From Fimenecus sp051881355 (GTDB lineage Bacteria > Bacillota > Clostridia > Oscillospirales > Acutalibacteraceae): a stretch of 64,000 nt of DNA. Location of the stretch: NCBI GenBank assembly GCA_051881355.1, contig JBJEPS010000026.1:1-64000 (forward strand), written 5' to 3'. The translations under genes and the position numbers were made by a program. The notes beneath the pieces were generated by a model. It was not told where the DNA came from. It saw only the letters and a program-made list of their open reading frames with translations, and ran no database searches. Shown here piece after piece: positions 24,758-33,500 of the stretch (positions are counted from its first letter, which is position 1; each line of letters opens with the position of its first letter).

Positions 24758-25325
24758 CAGACTCTTTACGGACGCGTTTAACAGCAACGCCGGCAGCTGC
24801 CAAAACAGCAACAGCAGCAACGCCGCCGAAAGCAGCAGAAGAGAAATCTGCGCCGGTCTTGGTGATGACCGCCGGATGCAGTTCAGCAACAACGTTGCCG
24901 TTTGCATCGGTGATGATCAAAAGACCGTGATCAGCATCCGAAAGCGAACCTTTGGTGGAAAGATGATAGCCGACAACGCTCAAAGCTCTGTCCGCATACC
25001 CTAAAAGGGTCTGGGTGGAACCGGTTGCGGTGATATCTTCCAACGTCTGAAGGTTCTTGGACTTCACGAAAGCGAGTGCTTCATCAAGGATAGCCTTGAC
25101 TTCGTTGTACTGCGCTTCGGTCATGTCCACATTGGTAAACACGTTCTCGAGAGCGGTAATGTACTCTGCGGGAACCGTGATGGTCTTGCCGTCAACGACA
25201 TATGCGGTCTGCACATAATCGATGATTTTCTTCTCGTAATCATTGATGCCCGATGCAGCGAATGCAGGGACCATGGAAACGACAAGAAGGACAGCTACAA
25301 CCATGAGGCATGCCAATTTCTTCAT
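24747..25325 (-). CDS. Secreted surface protein with sortase sorting signal
   Basis: 192-residue exported protein. Signal peptide with cleavage near AFA-ASG (residue 23-24). The mature helical region (INDYEKKIIDYVQTAY, ITVPAEYITALENVF, then helices) resembles a clostridial family of small sortase substrates. The C-terminus has the three-part sorting signal: ITKTG at about 154-158, a hydrophobic stretch, and a basic tail KRVRK. The motif deviates from LPxTG at the first two positions (I-T for L-P). The cognate sortase overlaps its 3' end. AAGGGAGAG precedes the start; promoter at 25398-25426. Confidence 0.8.
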   Translation of the reverse strand: MKKLACLMVVAVLLVVSMVPAFAASGINDYEKKIIDYVQTAYVVDGKTITVPAEYITALENVFTNVDMTEAQYNEVKAILDEALAFVKSKNLQTLEDITATGSTQTLLGYADRALSVVGYHLSTKGSLSDADHGLLIITDANGNVVAELHPAVITKTGADFSSAAFGGVAAVAVLAAAGVAVKRVRKESDED

Positions 25326-25397
25326 GTTAGGAACTCTCCCTTTTGAAATTTTTGTGTATTCGGCAGTGATAGCTATGATACCCAATACGACGGTATT

Positions 25398-25426
25398 ATC
25401 ATAACATAGCAAATCGAATTTGTAAA
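25398..25426 (-). promoter_or_regulatory. Promoter of the substrate-sortase operon
   Basis: Minus strand TTTACA, 17-nt spacer, TATGAT, about 65 nt upstream of the start. Confidence 0.7.
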
Positions 25427-25458
25427 GTTGTTTTTTTAAAAAAATAACTTTTGGTGAG

Positions 25459-25489
25459 AAAAAGACACTCTGCTGTCAAACAGAGTGTC
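25459..25489 (-). terminator. Intrinsic terminator of the 304-aa gene
   Basis: Minus strand GACACTCTG/CAGAGTGTC stem with an 8-nt loop followed by TTTTTC. Confidence 0.85.
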
Positions 25490-25508
25490 CGAAAGTTTGC
25501 AATACCGT

Positions 25509-26423
25509 TTACATCGGCGGCATACCGCTCTGGCTGTTTGCCCCTGCCAAAGCCTGTGCAAACATACCGGGCTTCTTTTCCTTTTTGGGCTTGTACGCGG
25601 GCGGGTTTTTCATTTGCTCTTTGGCGCGCTTTCCCTTTGGTGTGGCGAGGTACTTGTTGATGAGCACAACCGTCTCCGACATATCCTCGCACATATATTC
25701 CTGTGCGGTGGCAAGCAGCTCGGGGTCGTTGTTCATTTCGCCCAAAATCGTCACACCGATCAGGCTTTGCGTATCATTGGAGCCGTTTTCATAAATATCG
25801 TTGAGAATGCGAAACAGCTTTTGGCATTCCGATTTGTTTTTGGAACGAATCGTGGCAATTACGTGTGCCGTGCCGTATTCCATAAAGAACTCGTCCGCCA
25901 AAAACTCGCCGTATTTTTCGTAATTCGCATGATACGGCGCTTTTAAATCGGGATACATTGCTGTCAGGCGGTTGGCAAGGGTGTTGCCGTCATAGCTTTG
26001 GGCACCGTTTTTTACCGCACTTCTCGATACGGGGGTCGGCATTTTGCCCGATTTGCCCTTTGCAGCGGATTTTTTGCCGAATTTCGAACGAATACTTTCC
26101 GAAAGCTCGTTGGAAAGAGATTTGATATCGCGCTCGTCAAATTCTTCGGGATTAAAATAGTTGGTTGAGAGTTTTTTCAAATCCTCGTCGGTGGCTTCTT
26201 CGGCAGATACGTCTGTACTGAACAGCAGCGCCTGCATACCGAAGAATTCCAGCCGCAGCTTGCCTTTTTCACCCGTAAAATCAATATACGTGTGCTCGCC
26301 GTCAATAACGGTAGGCAGCGCGCCTTTTTCCGTGTCTGCGGGTACGATGGCGGAAAAGCCGTTTTCCTCTAAAGCGGCGGAAAGCCCGTTTAAGACCGCA
26401 GTGATTGCATCGGTTTGTGTCAT
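25509..26423 (-). CDS. Conserved protein of unknown function (304 aa)
   Basis: Not confidently recognised. Cytoplasmic. An N-terminal domain of about 100 residues (helix then beta strands, TYIDFTGEKGKLRLEFFGM), a basic Lys/Ser/Pro-rich linker at about 112-135, a helical C-terminal domain of about 110 residues (EYGTAHVIATIRS...KLFRILNDIYENGSND) that resembles small helical clostridial domain proteins of the DUF7674 kind, and a basic low-complexity tail ending SGMPPM. Own promoter (26457-26485) and terminator make it a single-gene unit divergent from ddl. The tail rich in Lys, Pro and Met is odd for a conserved globular protein. Confidence 0.6.
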   Translation of the reverse strand: MTQTDAITAVLNGLSAALEENGFSAIVPADTEKGALPTVIDGEHTYIDFTGEKGKLRLEFFGMQALLFSTDVSAEEATDEDLKKLSTNYFNPEEFDERDIKSLSNELSESIRSKFGKKSAAKGKSGKMPTPVSRSAVKNGAQSYDGNTLANRLTAMYPDLKAPYHANYEKYGEFLADEFFMEYGTAHVIATIRSKNKSECQKLFRILNDIYENGSNDTQSLIGVTILGEMNNDPELLATAQEYMCEDMSETVVLINKYLATPKGKRAKEQMKNPPAYKPKKEKKPGMFAQALAGANSQSGMPPM

Positions 26424-26456
26424 ATCAAAAACCTGCCTTGTTTGTAAATTCAGTTC

Positions 26457-26485
26457 ATTGTATCATAGTTTTTTCGGTTTGTCAT
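26457..26485 (-). promoter_or_regulatory. Promoter of the 304-aa gene
   Basis: Minus strand ATGACA, 17-nt spacer, TACAAT. Confidence 0.6.
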
Positions 26486-26506
26486 TACATTTTTATGAAT
26501 TTGTGA

Positions 26507-26535
26507 TTGCGAAAACGCGGGGTATATGATATAGT
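26507..26535 (+). promoter_or_regulatory. Promoter of ddl
   Basis: TTGCGA, 17-nt spacer, TATAGT, 69 nt before the start codon. Confidence 0.6.
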
Positions 26536-26604
26536 TTATCTGTATATGTATAAGTATATGCACTTTTATGTTCTTGCGGCGGTGCAACATACGAGGTGAG
26601 TTTT

Positions 26605-27660
26605 ATGAAAAATATCTTGATTTTATTCGGCGGTGTTTCCAGCGAGCATGCGGTTTCGTGCGTGTCGGCTGCGTCGGTAATGCGGAATATCCCGCGGGAC
26701 AAATACGCGATATATATGCTCGGTATTACAAAAACGGGCGAATGGCGGCTTTTTGAAGGCGACTCGGACGATTTGCCTGAGGATAAGTGGCTTGCGGGCA
26801 AATGTACAAAGGCGATTCTTTCCCCCGACCGCGCGGACGGCGGACTGCTCGTGTTCCGCGACACGGGTGTGGAAAAAATTCGCATCGACGCGGCGTTTCC
26901 CGTGCTCCATGGCAAAAACGGTGAGGACGGCACCATACAGGGGCTGTTTGAAATCGCCGGTATTCCTTATGTCGGGTGCGACACGCTTGCAAGCGCGATG
27001 TGTATGGACAAAGGCGTGACCAATTTGCTGGCGGACAGCGTCGGTGTGCCGCAGGCGGCGTGGCTTGCGGTGACCAAGCACGCATATCAAAAGGATATGT
27101 CGTCCTTTATTGTGCACGCGGAGGAAAAACTCGGGTATCCCGTGTTTGTAAAACCCGCGAATGCCGGCTCATCGGTAGGCATTTCCAAAGCGCGCACGCG
27201 TGAAGCATTCTTTGCGGCGATGGAAACGGCATTTCAAGAGGACGAAAAGGTCGTGGTTGAAGCAGCGGTGCAGAATGCGTTAGAGGTTGAATGCGCCGTG
27301 GTCGGCAACAACGAACCGATGGCGTCCGTGCCGGGCGGGATTGTGCCGTGTGCGGATTTTTACACCTATGAAGCGAAATATGTGGACGACAGCGAACTGC
27401 AAATTCCGGCGCACATTTCCGCCGAAACGCAGGCAATCGTCCGCGAAACGGCGGTAAAAATCTTTACCGCGCTCGGCTGCAAAGGACTTGCGCGCGTGGA
27501 CTTCTTTGTGGAAAAGGATACAGGCCGCGTGCTGTTCAATGAAATTAACACCCTGCCGGGCTTTACGTCCATCAGTATGTACCCCAAGCTCTTAGAGCAG
27601 AGCGGTGTACCGTATCCGAAGCTGCTGGACCGTTTGCTGAAGCTGGCACAGGAGAAGTAA
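26605..27660 (+). CDS. ddl: D-alanine--D-alanine ligase
   Basis: ATP-grasp enzyme joining two D-Ala for the peptidoglycan stem peptide; cytoplasmic, about 351 residues. The N-terminus ILFGGVSSEHAVSCVSA has the family GG-x-S-x-EH-x-VS motif; FPVLHGKNGEDGTIQGL, PVFVKPANAGSSVGISKA and the metal-binding NEINTLPGFTS follow. Start at 26605 is 6-7 nt after GAGGTG; a GTG three codons earlier overlaps that site. The following DUF1934 gene is 8 nt downstream, so they are cotranscribed. Confidence 0.94.
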   Translation: MKNILILFGGVSSEHAVSCVSAASVMRNIPRDKYAIYMLGITKTGEWRLFEGDSDDLPEDKWLAGKCTKAILSPDRADGGLLVFRDTGVEKIRIDAAFPVLHGKNGEDGTIQGLFEIAGIPYVGCDTLASAMCMDKGVTNLLADSVGVPQAAWLAVTKHAYQKDMSSFIVHAEEKLGYPVFVKPANAGSSVGISKARTREAFFAAMETAFQEDEKVVVEAAVQNALEVECAVVGNNEPMASVPGGIVPCADFYTYEAKYVDDSELQIPAHISAETQAIVRETAVKIFTALGCKGLARVDFFVEKDTGRVLFNEINTLPGFTSISMYPKLLEQSGVPYPKLLDRLLKLAQEK

Positions 27661-27668
27661 TATATATT

Positions 27669-28091
27669 ATGGTAAAGCAAGATGTGCTGATAGACGTCTG
27701 CAATACGCAGACGATGGACGGGGAAACCGAGAAAATTGAAATGCGTGTGGTCGGTACGATTTGTGAAACCGACGAGGGCTTTTTAGTGGAATACACGGAA
27801 TATGACGAGGACGCCCACCCCTGCCACACCACAGTGCGGGCAGTCGGCGAACGCCTTGTGTCTGTCCTTCGCGAGGGCGACTGCGGCGGCGAAATGCGAT
27901 TTGAAACGGGCAAGCGCCATTCGACCGTTTATAACACGCCGTACGGCACATTGACGATGGGCGTATACACCAAACGTGTGGAAAACGAATTGACGAAAGA
28001 CGGCGGACGGCTGCATTTTTGCTACACCACCGATTTCCACGCGCAGGCAAGCATTGAAAATCATATGACGCTGACTGTCACTGTCAAATAA
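27669..28091 (+). CDS. DUF1934 (YwiB-like) beta-barrel protein
   Basis: 140-residue protein of the DUF1934/YwiB family, a lipocalin-like small beta-barrel of unknown function. It shows the alternating strand pattern (EGFLVEYTEYDE, RFETGKRHSTVYNTPYGTLTMGVYTKRVENEL, GGRLHFCYTTDF). Its placement immediately upstream of argS is the same as in Bacillus subtilis (ywiB next to argS), which supports both the call and cotranscription. No signal peptide. Confidence 0.85.
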   Translation: MVKQDVLIDVCNTQTMDGETEKIEMRVVGTICETDEGFLVEYTEYDEDAHPCHTTVRAVGERLVSVLREGDCGGEMRFETGKRHSTVYNTPYGTLTMGVYTKRVENELTKDGGRLHFCYTTDFHAQASIENHMTLTVTVK

Positions 28092-28121
28092 ATTCGGAAA
28101 ACAAGGAGAAGTTTAAACAGT

Positions 28122-29864
28122 ATGTCGAAATTGGTTAAGGAAACGGAAAACGCACTGCATACATTGGTTTTGGAGGCGCTCGGCAAGGCGATTGCCGCAG
28201 GGGAACTCCCCGAAGCGCAAATGCTGCCGTTTATTGTCGAAATTCCGCAGGACCGGGCAAACGGCGACTATGCCACCAACGCGGCATTCGTCGGGGCAAA
28301 GGTCTTTCATACCGCGCCCATCAAAATCGCGCAGGCAATTGCAAAATATATCGACCTCGGTGACAGTTATTTTTCGGAATGTTCGGTTGCGGGTGCGGGA
28401 TTTATCAATTTCCGTTTGAGCGATAAATTCTATGCCGATATTTTGCTCGATGTTCTCGAAAAAGGCGAGGATTACGGCAAAAGCGATTACGGCAAAGGTG
28501 AAAAGGTCAATGTGGAATTTGTTTCCGCCAACCCCACGGGACCTATGCATATGGGCAACGCGCGCGGCGGTGCTTTGGGCGACTGTTTGGCGGCGGTGCT
28601 CGAAATGGCGGGATATGACGTCACGCGCGAATTTTACATCAACGACGCGGGCAATCAGATTGAAAAATTCGGACTGTCCTTGGATATTCGCTATCAGCAG
28701 CTGTTTAAAGGCGAGGACGCCGTAGAACTGCCCGAGGACAGTTACCACGGTGCCGATATTATCGAACGCGCCAAGGGATTTGCCGATTTGTACGGCGACA
28801 GGTATCTCGAAAAATCGGAAAGCGAGCGCCGCGCGGCGTTGGTGGACTTTGCGTTGCCGAAAAATATTCAAAATATGCAGGATAACCTCTCAAAATACCG
28901 CATCACCTATGACAAATGGTTCCACGAAAGCGAACTGCACAAAGGTGCTATACAAGAAGTCATCGACATTTTGACCGCAAACGGCAAAACCTATGAAAAG
29001 GACGGCGCGCTGTGGTATAAAAATATCGAAGTACAGACCGAAAAGCTGTTACAGCAGGGCAAAACGCCCGAACAGATTGAAAAACTGGAGCTCAAAGACG
29101 ATGTGCTCATTCGCCAAAACGGCAACCCGACCTATTTTGCGGCGGATATTGCTTACCACAGAAACAAATTGGTGGACCGCGGTTTTAAAAAGGCGATTGA
29201 TGTTTGGGGTGCCGACCACCACGGCCATGTGGCACGGCTCAAAGGCGCGCTCGACGCGATCGGTTTAGACGGCGACCGTTTAGATGTCGTTTTGATGCAG
29301 CTTGTCAATTTGATGAAAGACGGCGAGCCTGTGCGGATGTCAAAGCGGACGGGCAACGCCGTAACGCTTGTGGATTTGCTCGACGAAGTGCCCATAGACG
29401 CGGCGCGGTTCTTTTTTAATCTGCGTGAGCCCGGCTCGACGATTGATTTCGATTTGGGGCTTGCGGTGAGTGAAAATTCGCAAAACCCCGTATATTACTG
29501 CCAATATGCCAACGCGCGTATTTGCAGTATTCTCAAAAAACTGCAAGCACAGGGCATTACGCCGCGCGCGTGCACCGAAGCGGAGTTGGAACAGCTCAAC
29601 ACCCCCGAGGAGCACGAGCTCATTCGCCATTTGGCAGGGCTTACGGACGAAATCATCACGGCGGCAAAGGGCTACGACCCCGCCAAAATCACGCGGTATG
29701 CCATCAATTTGGCGACGCTGTTCCACAAATATTATAATGCCTGCAAAATCGGCGTGGAGGACGAAAGCCTGATGCAAGCGCGCGTAAACCTTTGCCTTGC
29801 CGTCAGAAGCGTGATGGTAAATATTTTAACCGCGTTCAAAATCTCCGCCCCGGAAAGTATGTAA
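28122..29864 (+). CDS. argS: Arginyl-tRNA synthetase
   Basis: Class I synthetase that charges tRNA-Arg, 580 residues. The HIGH signature is SANPTGPMHMGNARGGALGD (His-Met-Gly-Asn form usual for ArgRS). The KMSKS equivalent is RMSKRTGNAVTL near residue 405. The N-terminal tRNA-binding additional domain and the C-terminal DALR anticodon-binding helices are both present, so it looks complete. ACAAGGAG precedes the start. It follows the DUF1934 gene by 30 nt. Confidence 0.95.
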   Translation: MSKLVKETENALHTLVLEALGKAIAAGELPEAQMLPFIVEIPQDRANGDYATNAAFVGAKVFHTAPIKIAQAIAKYIDLGDSYFSECSVAGAGFINFRLSDKFYADILLDVLEKGEDYGKSDYGKGEKVNVEFVSANPTGPMHMGNARGGALGDCLAAVLEMAGYDVTREFYINDAGNQIEKFGLSLDIRYQQLFKGEDAVELPEDSYHGADIIERAKGFADLYGDRYLEKSESERRAALVDFALPKNIQNMQDNLSKYRITYDKWFHESELHKGAIQEVIDILTANGKTYEKDGALWYKNIEVQTEKLLQQGKTPEQIEKLELKDDVLIRQNGNPTYFAADIAYHRNKLVDRGFKKAIDVWGADHHGHVARLKGALDAIGLDGDRLDVVLMQLVNLMKDGEPVRMSKRTGNAVTLVDLLDEVPIDAARFFFNLREPGSTIDFDLGLAVSENSQNPVYYCQYANARICSILKKLQAQGITPRACTEAELEQLNTPEEHELIRHLAGLTDEIITAAKGYDPAKITRYAINLATLFHKYYNACKIGVEDESLMQARVNLCLAVRSVMVNILTAFKISAPESM

Positions 29865-29990
29865 TCTAGCATCTATCGTCTAACCGCTATATGCTAGACC
29901 GTAGGGAACGACCGGAGTGTCGTTCCGCAGAATGACATCAAAATCCACAGACGGGCGAAACCCCACCCCAACGCCCGAAATACAATGCGT
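29865..29990. repeat. Dispersed palindromic repeat, copy 6, with CTAG inverted repeat
   Basis: TCTAGCAT (29865-29872) and ATGCTAGA (29891-29898) form a perfect inverted repeat immediately after the argS stop. The family motif then follows in the opposite orientation to copies 1-4: GTAGGGAACGACC then GTGTCGTTCCG. The area 29991-30107 shows nothing further. Confidence 0.65.
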
Positions 29991-30107
29991 GCGCGTAGTG
30001 GGGGATTCCCGCAATGTTTGTGAAGGCAATTCTGCCTGCTCGCTTGTTATGCTTCGGATATCCCCGCGGAATGAAAAAGCAAGTGCGCAGGAATTTTCAA
30101 GAAATCC

Positions 30108-30136
30108 TTGACAAACCGAAAGAAATGGTGTATTCT
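30108..30136 (+). promoter_or_regulatory. Promoter of the infC operon
   Basis: Perfect TTGACA, 17-nt spacer, TATTCT. Confidence 0.8.
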
Positions 30137-30298
30137 ATTCGAGCAATAAAGAAGAACCGTTCCGTTCTCACCTGTGAATTTCGTAGGAAACAGGTCAATA
30201 CAAGGCAATCTCCCCCGCAATACGGGGTGTTTTGTGTGTATTTCGGCGTGAACGGGTTTTCGTTCACGCTTTTTTGAATTTATAAAGGAGTGATTGGT
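30137..30298 (+). promoter_or_regulatory. infC leader with transcription attenuator
   Basis: A leader of about 155 nt with hairpins ACCTGT/ACAGGT (30170-30195) and CCCCG/CGGGG (30213-30227). A full intrinsic terminator GCGTGAAC/GTTCACGC (30246-30269) with six T residues ends just before the infC ribosome binding site. In Bacillus subtilis the same operon is autoregulated by L20 through a leader terminator, so this is probably the equivalent; the L20-binding fold was not proven here. Confidence 0.7.
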
Positions 30299-30814
30299 AT
30301 CAGTACCAAAGAAATGCAAATCAATGAGCAAATCCGTGACCGCGAAGTCCGCGTCATCAGCGCAGACGGCGAGCAGCTCGGGATTATGTCGGCGAAAGAG
30401 GCGCTCAAAAAGGCGGAGGAGAAAAATCTCGACCTTGTCAAAATCGCCCCGAACGCCAAACCCCCTGTCTGCAAAATCATGGATTACGGCAAATATCGCT
30501 TTGAGCAGGCAAAACGCGAAAAAGAAGCGCGTAAAAATCAAAAGGTTGTCGAAATCAAAGAGATTCGTTTGTCTTTAAACATTGATACGCACGACTTTGA
30601 AACCAAAGCCAAGCACGCGGAAAAGTTCTTAAAGGCGGGCAATAAGGTAAAGGTTTCCATTCGCTTCCGCGGCCGCGAGATGGCACACCCTGAGTTGGGG
30701 CTTGCTTCTATGGAAAAATTTGCCGAGGCGTGCAAGGAGTTTTCAACCGTTGAAAAGCCCGCAAAATTAGAGGGCAGACAAATGCTGATGTTCTTGGCAC
30801 CCGTAAAACAGTAA
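30299..30814 (+). CDS. infC: Translation initiation factor IF-3
   Basis: 171-residue factor that binds the 30S subunit and proofreads start codons. The N-terminal domain (QINEQIRDREVRVI) and C-terminal domain (KIMDYGKYRFEQAKREKEARK, the family signature, and IRFRGREMAHPELG) are complete. The start is probably a non-canonical ATC at 30299: AGGAG at 30286-30290 is eight bases away, whereas the GTG at 30290 overlaps that site and the first ATG (30314) is too far. Non-canonical starts on infC are known to let IF-3 limit its own synthesis. First gene of infC-rpmI-rplT. Confidence 0.93.
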   Translation: MSTKEMQINEQIRDREVRVISADGEQLGIMSAKEALKKAEEKNLDLVKIAPNAKPPVCKIMDYGKYRFEQAKREKEARKNQKVVEIKEIRLSLNIDTHDFETKAKHAEKFLKAGNKVKVSIRFRGREMAHPELGLASMEKFAEACKEFSTVEKPAKLEGRQMLMFLAPVKQ

Positions 30815-30837
30815 CCATTATTTCAGGAGGAATTGAA

Positions 30838-31035
30838 ATGCCTAAAATCAAAACCCACTCCGGAGCGAAAAAACGCTTCAAGCTGTCGAAAAACGGCAAA
30901 CCGATTCGCGCACATGCAAACAAATCCCACATCCTTACCAAGAAGAGCACCAAGAGAAAAAGAAATCTTCGCAAGACGGCTGTTGCGGATACAACCAATC
31001 AGAAGCAGATTAAGCGTCTGATTCCCTACAAATAA
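30838..31035 (+). CDS. rpmI: 50S ribosomal protein L35
   Basis: 65-residue, very basic protein of the large subunit. MPKIKTHSGAKKRFK at the N-terminus and HILTKKSTKRKRNLR are the family signatures. The ribosome binding site AGGAGGAATTGAA is strong. It lies 23 nt after infC in the conserved infC-rpmI-rplT order. Confidence 0.97.
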   Translation: MPKIKTHSGAKKRFKLSKNGKPIRAHANKSHILTKKSTKRKRNLRKTAVADTTNQKQIKRLIPYK

Positions 31036-31081
31036 GCGAAAGCGGTGTACCCGCAAAAGAAAGATTCGGAGGTAACTTACA

Positions 31082-31438
31082 ATGGCACGTGTTAAAGGCG
31101 CTATGATGACGCGCAAAAGAAGAAATAAAACCTTAAAGCTTGCAAAGGGCTACTACGGCTCCAAGAGCAAGTTGTTCAAGACCGCAAAGCAGGCGGTGAT
31201 GAAATCCGGTCAGTATGCCTACATCGGCAGAAAGCAGAAAAAGAGAGATTTCAGAAGACTTTGGATTACTCGCATTTCCGCGGCTTGCAAGATGAACGGT
31301 ATGAATTATTCAACCTTCATCAACGGGCTCAAAAAGGCAGGCATCGACTTAAACCGCAAGATGCTGTCCGAAATTGCTATCGCTGACCCCGCGGCATTTA
31401 CTGCGCTGACGGAACAGGCAAAAGCGGCATTGAAATAA
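31082..31438 (+). CDS. rplT: 50S ribosomal protein L20
   Basis: 118-residue large-subunit assembly protein, complete: MARVKGAMMTRKRRNK, KLAKGYYGSKSKLFKTA, RKQKKRDFRRLWITRI. In Bacillus subtilis L20 represses this operon by binding the leader, which is likely here too given the attenuator at 30137-30298. GGAGGTAACTTAC precedes the start. Confidence 0.97.
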   Translation: MARVKGAMMTRKRRNKTLKLAKGYYGSKSKLFKTAKQAVMKSGQYAYIGRKQKKRDFRRLWITRISAACKMNGMNYSTFINGLKKAGIDLNRKMLSEIAIADPAAFTALTEQAKAALK

Positions 31439-31441
31439 GCA

Positions 31442-31480
31442 AAAACCACGCCTTGTATTTGTCGGGGCGTGGTTTCCGTT
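31442..31480 (+). terminator. Intrinsic terminator after rplT
   Basis: AAACCACGCC/GGCGTGGTTT stem, then CCGTTTTCTTT. The T-tract is interrupted, so some read-through into the methyltransferase gene is possible. Confidence 0.7.
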
Positions 31481-31504
31481 TTCTTTCAGGGGAGGAGGAA
31501 CGGT

Positions 31505-32287
31505 ATGCCGTATCCTGTCTTACAAAGCCGAACAAATGAAAAAATCAAAGAATATTGTCGTCTGACCGCCTCGGCAAAGCATCGGCGCGAGCAAGGGCTT
31601 TTTACCCTCGAGGGGCTTCGTCTTTGTACGGACGCAGCGCAAAGCGGTTGTAAGGTCGAAACGCTGTTTTTAACCGCTGACGCGGAAGAAAAAGGCGGCG
31701 AACGGCTCGAAATCCTCTTGCAGGCGGCACAGCGGATTTTCACCGTCACCGACGAGGTTGCCGCGAAAATGGCGGATACGGTTTCGTCACAGGGGGTGTT
31801 CGCCGTCTTGCACATGTTGCCCGAAACGCCCCTTTCGATTCAAAAAGGCGGCAAATATGTGGTGCTTGACAATGTCCAAAATCCGCAGAATTTGGGAGCG
31901 ATTGCCCGCACGGCGGAGGCGTTCGGTGTAAACGGGCTGTTTGTCGGCGGCGGGTGCGACCGCTATAACCCGAAAGCGTTGCGCGCGTCGATGGGCTCGC
32001 TTTTGCGCTTACCGGTGTTTGAAACGGCGGATTTGGCGGCGACCGTTCGGGAAATCGGCAAAACCGTGCCGACCTTTGTAACTGTGCCCGACTGCACGGC
32101 AGAAAACATCTGCGCACAGGACTTTTCCCGCGGTGCGGCGGCAATTATCGGCAATGAGGGCAACGGCGTCGGCGATGCGGTGCTCTCTGCGGCACAAAAG
32201 CGCGTTACCATTCCGATGCGCGGCAACGCGGAGTCATTAAACGCAGCGGCTGCCGCCACCGTAACCATTTGGGAAATGATGAAATGA
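31505..32287 (+). CDS. TrmH/SpoU-family RNA 2'-O-methyltransferase
   Basis: 260-residue SAM-dependent methyltransferase, probably modifying 23S rRNA or tRNA ribose. N-terminal substrate-binding domain (RREQGLFTLEGLRL), then the knotted SPOUT domain with its three motifs: LDNVQNPQNLGAIARTAEAFG, IIGNEGNGVG and IPMRGNAESLNAAAAA. The target nucleotide cannot be read from sequence. The ATG at 31505 is preceded by GGGGAGGAGG; 12 codons upstream is an inferior start. The stop overlaps the dprA start by 4 nt, so the two are translationally coupled. Confidence 0.9.
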   Translation: MPYPVLQSRTNEKIKEYCRLTASAKHRREQGLFTLEGLRLCTDAAQSGCKVETLFLTADAEEKGGERLEILLQAAQRIFTVTDEVAAKMADTVSSQGVFAVLHMLPETPLSIQKGGKYVVLDNVQNPQNLGAIARTAEAFGVNGLFVGGGCDRYNPKALRASMGSLLRLPVFETADLAATVREIGKTVPTFVTVPDCTAENICAQDFSRGAAAIIGNEGNGVGDAVLSAAQKRVTIPMRGNAESLNAAAAATVTIWEMMK

Positions 32288-33489
32288 ATGATGAAATTTA
32301 TTGGATTTGGCTGTTGCGCTGTTTAGGACCTGCCGCGCCGATTGCGGATATGATAGAGGTATTCGGCTCGGCGCGCGGCGTGTATGCGGCAGGGACTGCT
32401 GAATGGCGGCTGTCGGGCATACTGACGGCAAAGCAAATTGCGGCGCTTTCAAAGTATTCGCCGTCGGAATCGGGCGGTATTTTGCGCGCCTGCCGCGAAA
32501 ACGGCTGGGAAATTCTCACGCCGGACAGCGTGTATTATCCGCAGGGATTGCGTGAACTGCGCAATTTTCCACCTGTTTTATTTTTACAGGGCGATAAAGA
32601 AGTGCTTCTCCGAGAAGTGAAACTCGCCATCGTCGGCACGCGCAAGGCGACGAATTACAGCTTGCGCGTTGCCGCCGCTTTAGCACAGGCATTGAGTGCG
32701 GCGGGCGTAACGGTGGTTTCGGGCGGTGCGCTCGGGATTGACAGCGCCGCGCACACAGGGGCGCTTCGCGCGGGCGGCAAAACGATTGCCGTGCTCGGCT
32801 GTGGCTTGGGGACAGATTATCTGCGTGAAAATGCGGCACTGCGCCGCGAAATATCCGAAAACGGCGCGCTGCTTACGGAATTTTTACCGTTTTCACCGGC
32901 GTCCAGAACGACCTTTCCGCTGCGCAATCGGATTATTTCCGCCTTGTCGCTCGGCACGGTTGTTGTGGAGGCGGGAGAACGCAGCGGCTCCTTGATTACC
33001 GCGCGGTATGCTATGGAGCAGGGACGCGATGTGTTCGCCGTCCCCGGCGATGTTATCTCCTCGGCATTTACGGGTGCAAACAAGTTAATTCACGACGGCG
33101 CAAAGCCCGTGTTTTCGCCGCTTGATATTTTGGAAGAATATGTTTATACTTACTCTGACGCGATAAATTTGCAAGCGGCAGAGCAGGTTTTTCAGAGCGT
33201 TCAAACATCGCCGCACGTGCCGCGCAAATCCGTGCAGGGTAACGAAGTTCCTGCGCCGCAAAAATCCGTGACATCGAAGGCGTCTGCGCACCCTGTCGGC
33301 ATACTGCCCGAAACGGCAAGCAAAAATGCCAAAGCGGTGTACATAGCTTTGGGCGACGGCGAACGCCACATTGACGAGCTGTGTGAAAATACCGCTCTTT
33401 CGGTCGGCGAAACGCTTGCCGCATTGACGGAGCTGGAGTTGTACGGCTGTGCCGCGTTAACGCAAGGAAAAAAATACAAGAAAATATAG
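32284..33489 (+). CDS. dprA: DNA processing protein DprA
   Basis: 401-residue protein that loads RecA on incoming single-stranded DNA in natural transformation; also widely kept in non-competent bacteria. Central Rossmann (SMF) domain: AIVGTRKATNYS, VVSGGALGIDSAAHTGAL, IAVLGCGLGTDY, LRNRIISALSLGTVVVEAGERSGSLITA. A SAM-like N-terminal region and a C-terminal winged helix (about 340-401) are present. ATGA overlap with the methyltransferase gene; topA follows after 11 nt, as in Bacillus (dprA-topA-trmFO). Confidence 0.95.
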   Translation: MNDEIYWIWLLRCLGPAAPIADMIEVFGSARGVYAAGTAEWRLSGILTAKQIAALSKYSPSESGGILRACRENGWEILTPDSVYYPQGLRELRNFPPVLFLQGDKEVLLREVKLAIVGTRKATNYSLRVAAALAQALSAAGVTVVSGGALGIDSAAHTGALRAGGKTIAVLGCGLGTDYLRENAALRREISENGALLTEFLPFSPASRTTFPLRNRIISALSLGTVVVEAGERSGSLITARYAMEQGRDVFAVPGDVISSAFTGANKLIHDGAKPVFSPLDILEEYVYTYSDAINLQAAEQVFQSVQTSPHVPRKSVQGNEVPAPQKSVTSKASAHPVGILPETASKNAKAVYIALGDGERHIDELCENTALSVGETLAALTELELYGCAALTQGKKYKKI

Positions 33490-33500
33490 GAAGGTCTCAA

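Noticed and set aside
24758..24907. Longer sortase N-terminus (280 residues)
   Set aside because: The extension lies wholly inside the substrate gene's coding region in another frame; the ATG at 24757 gives a normal single-helix sortase.
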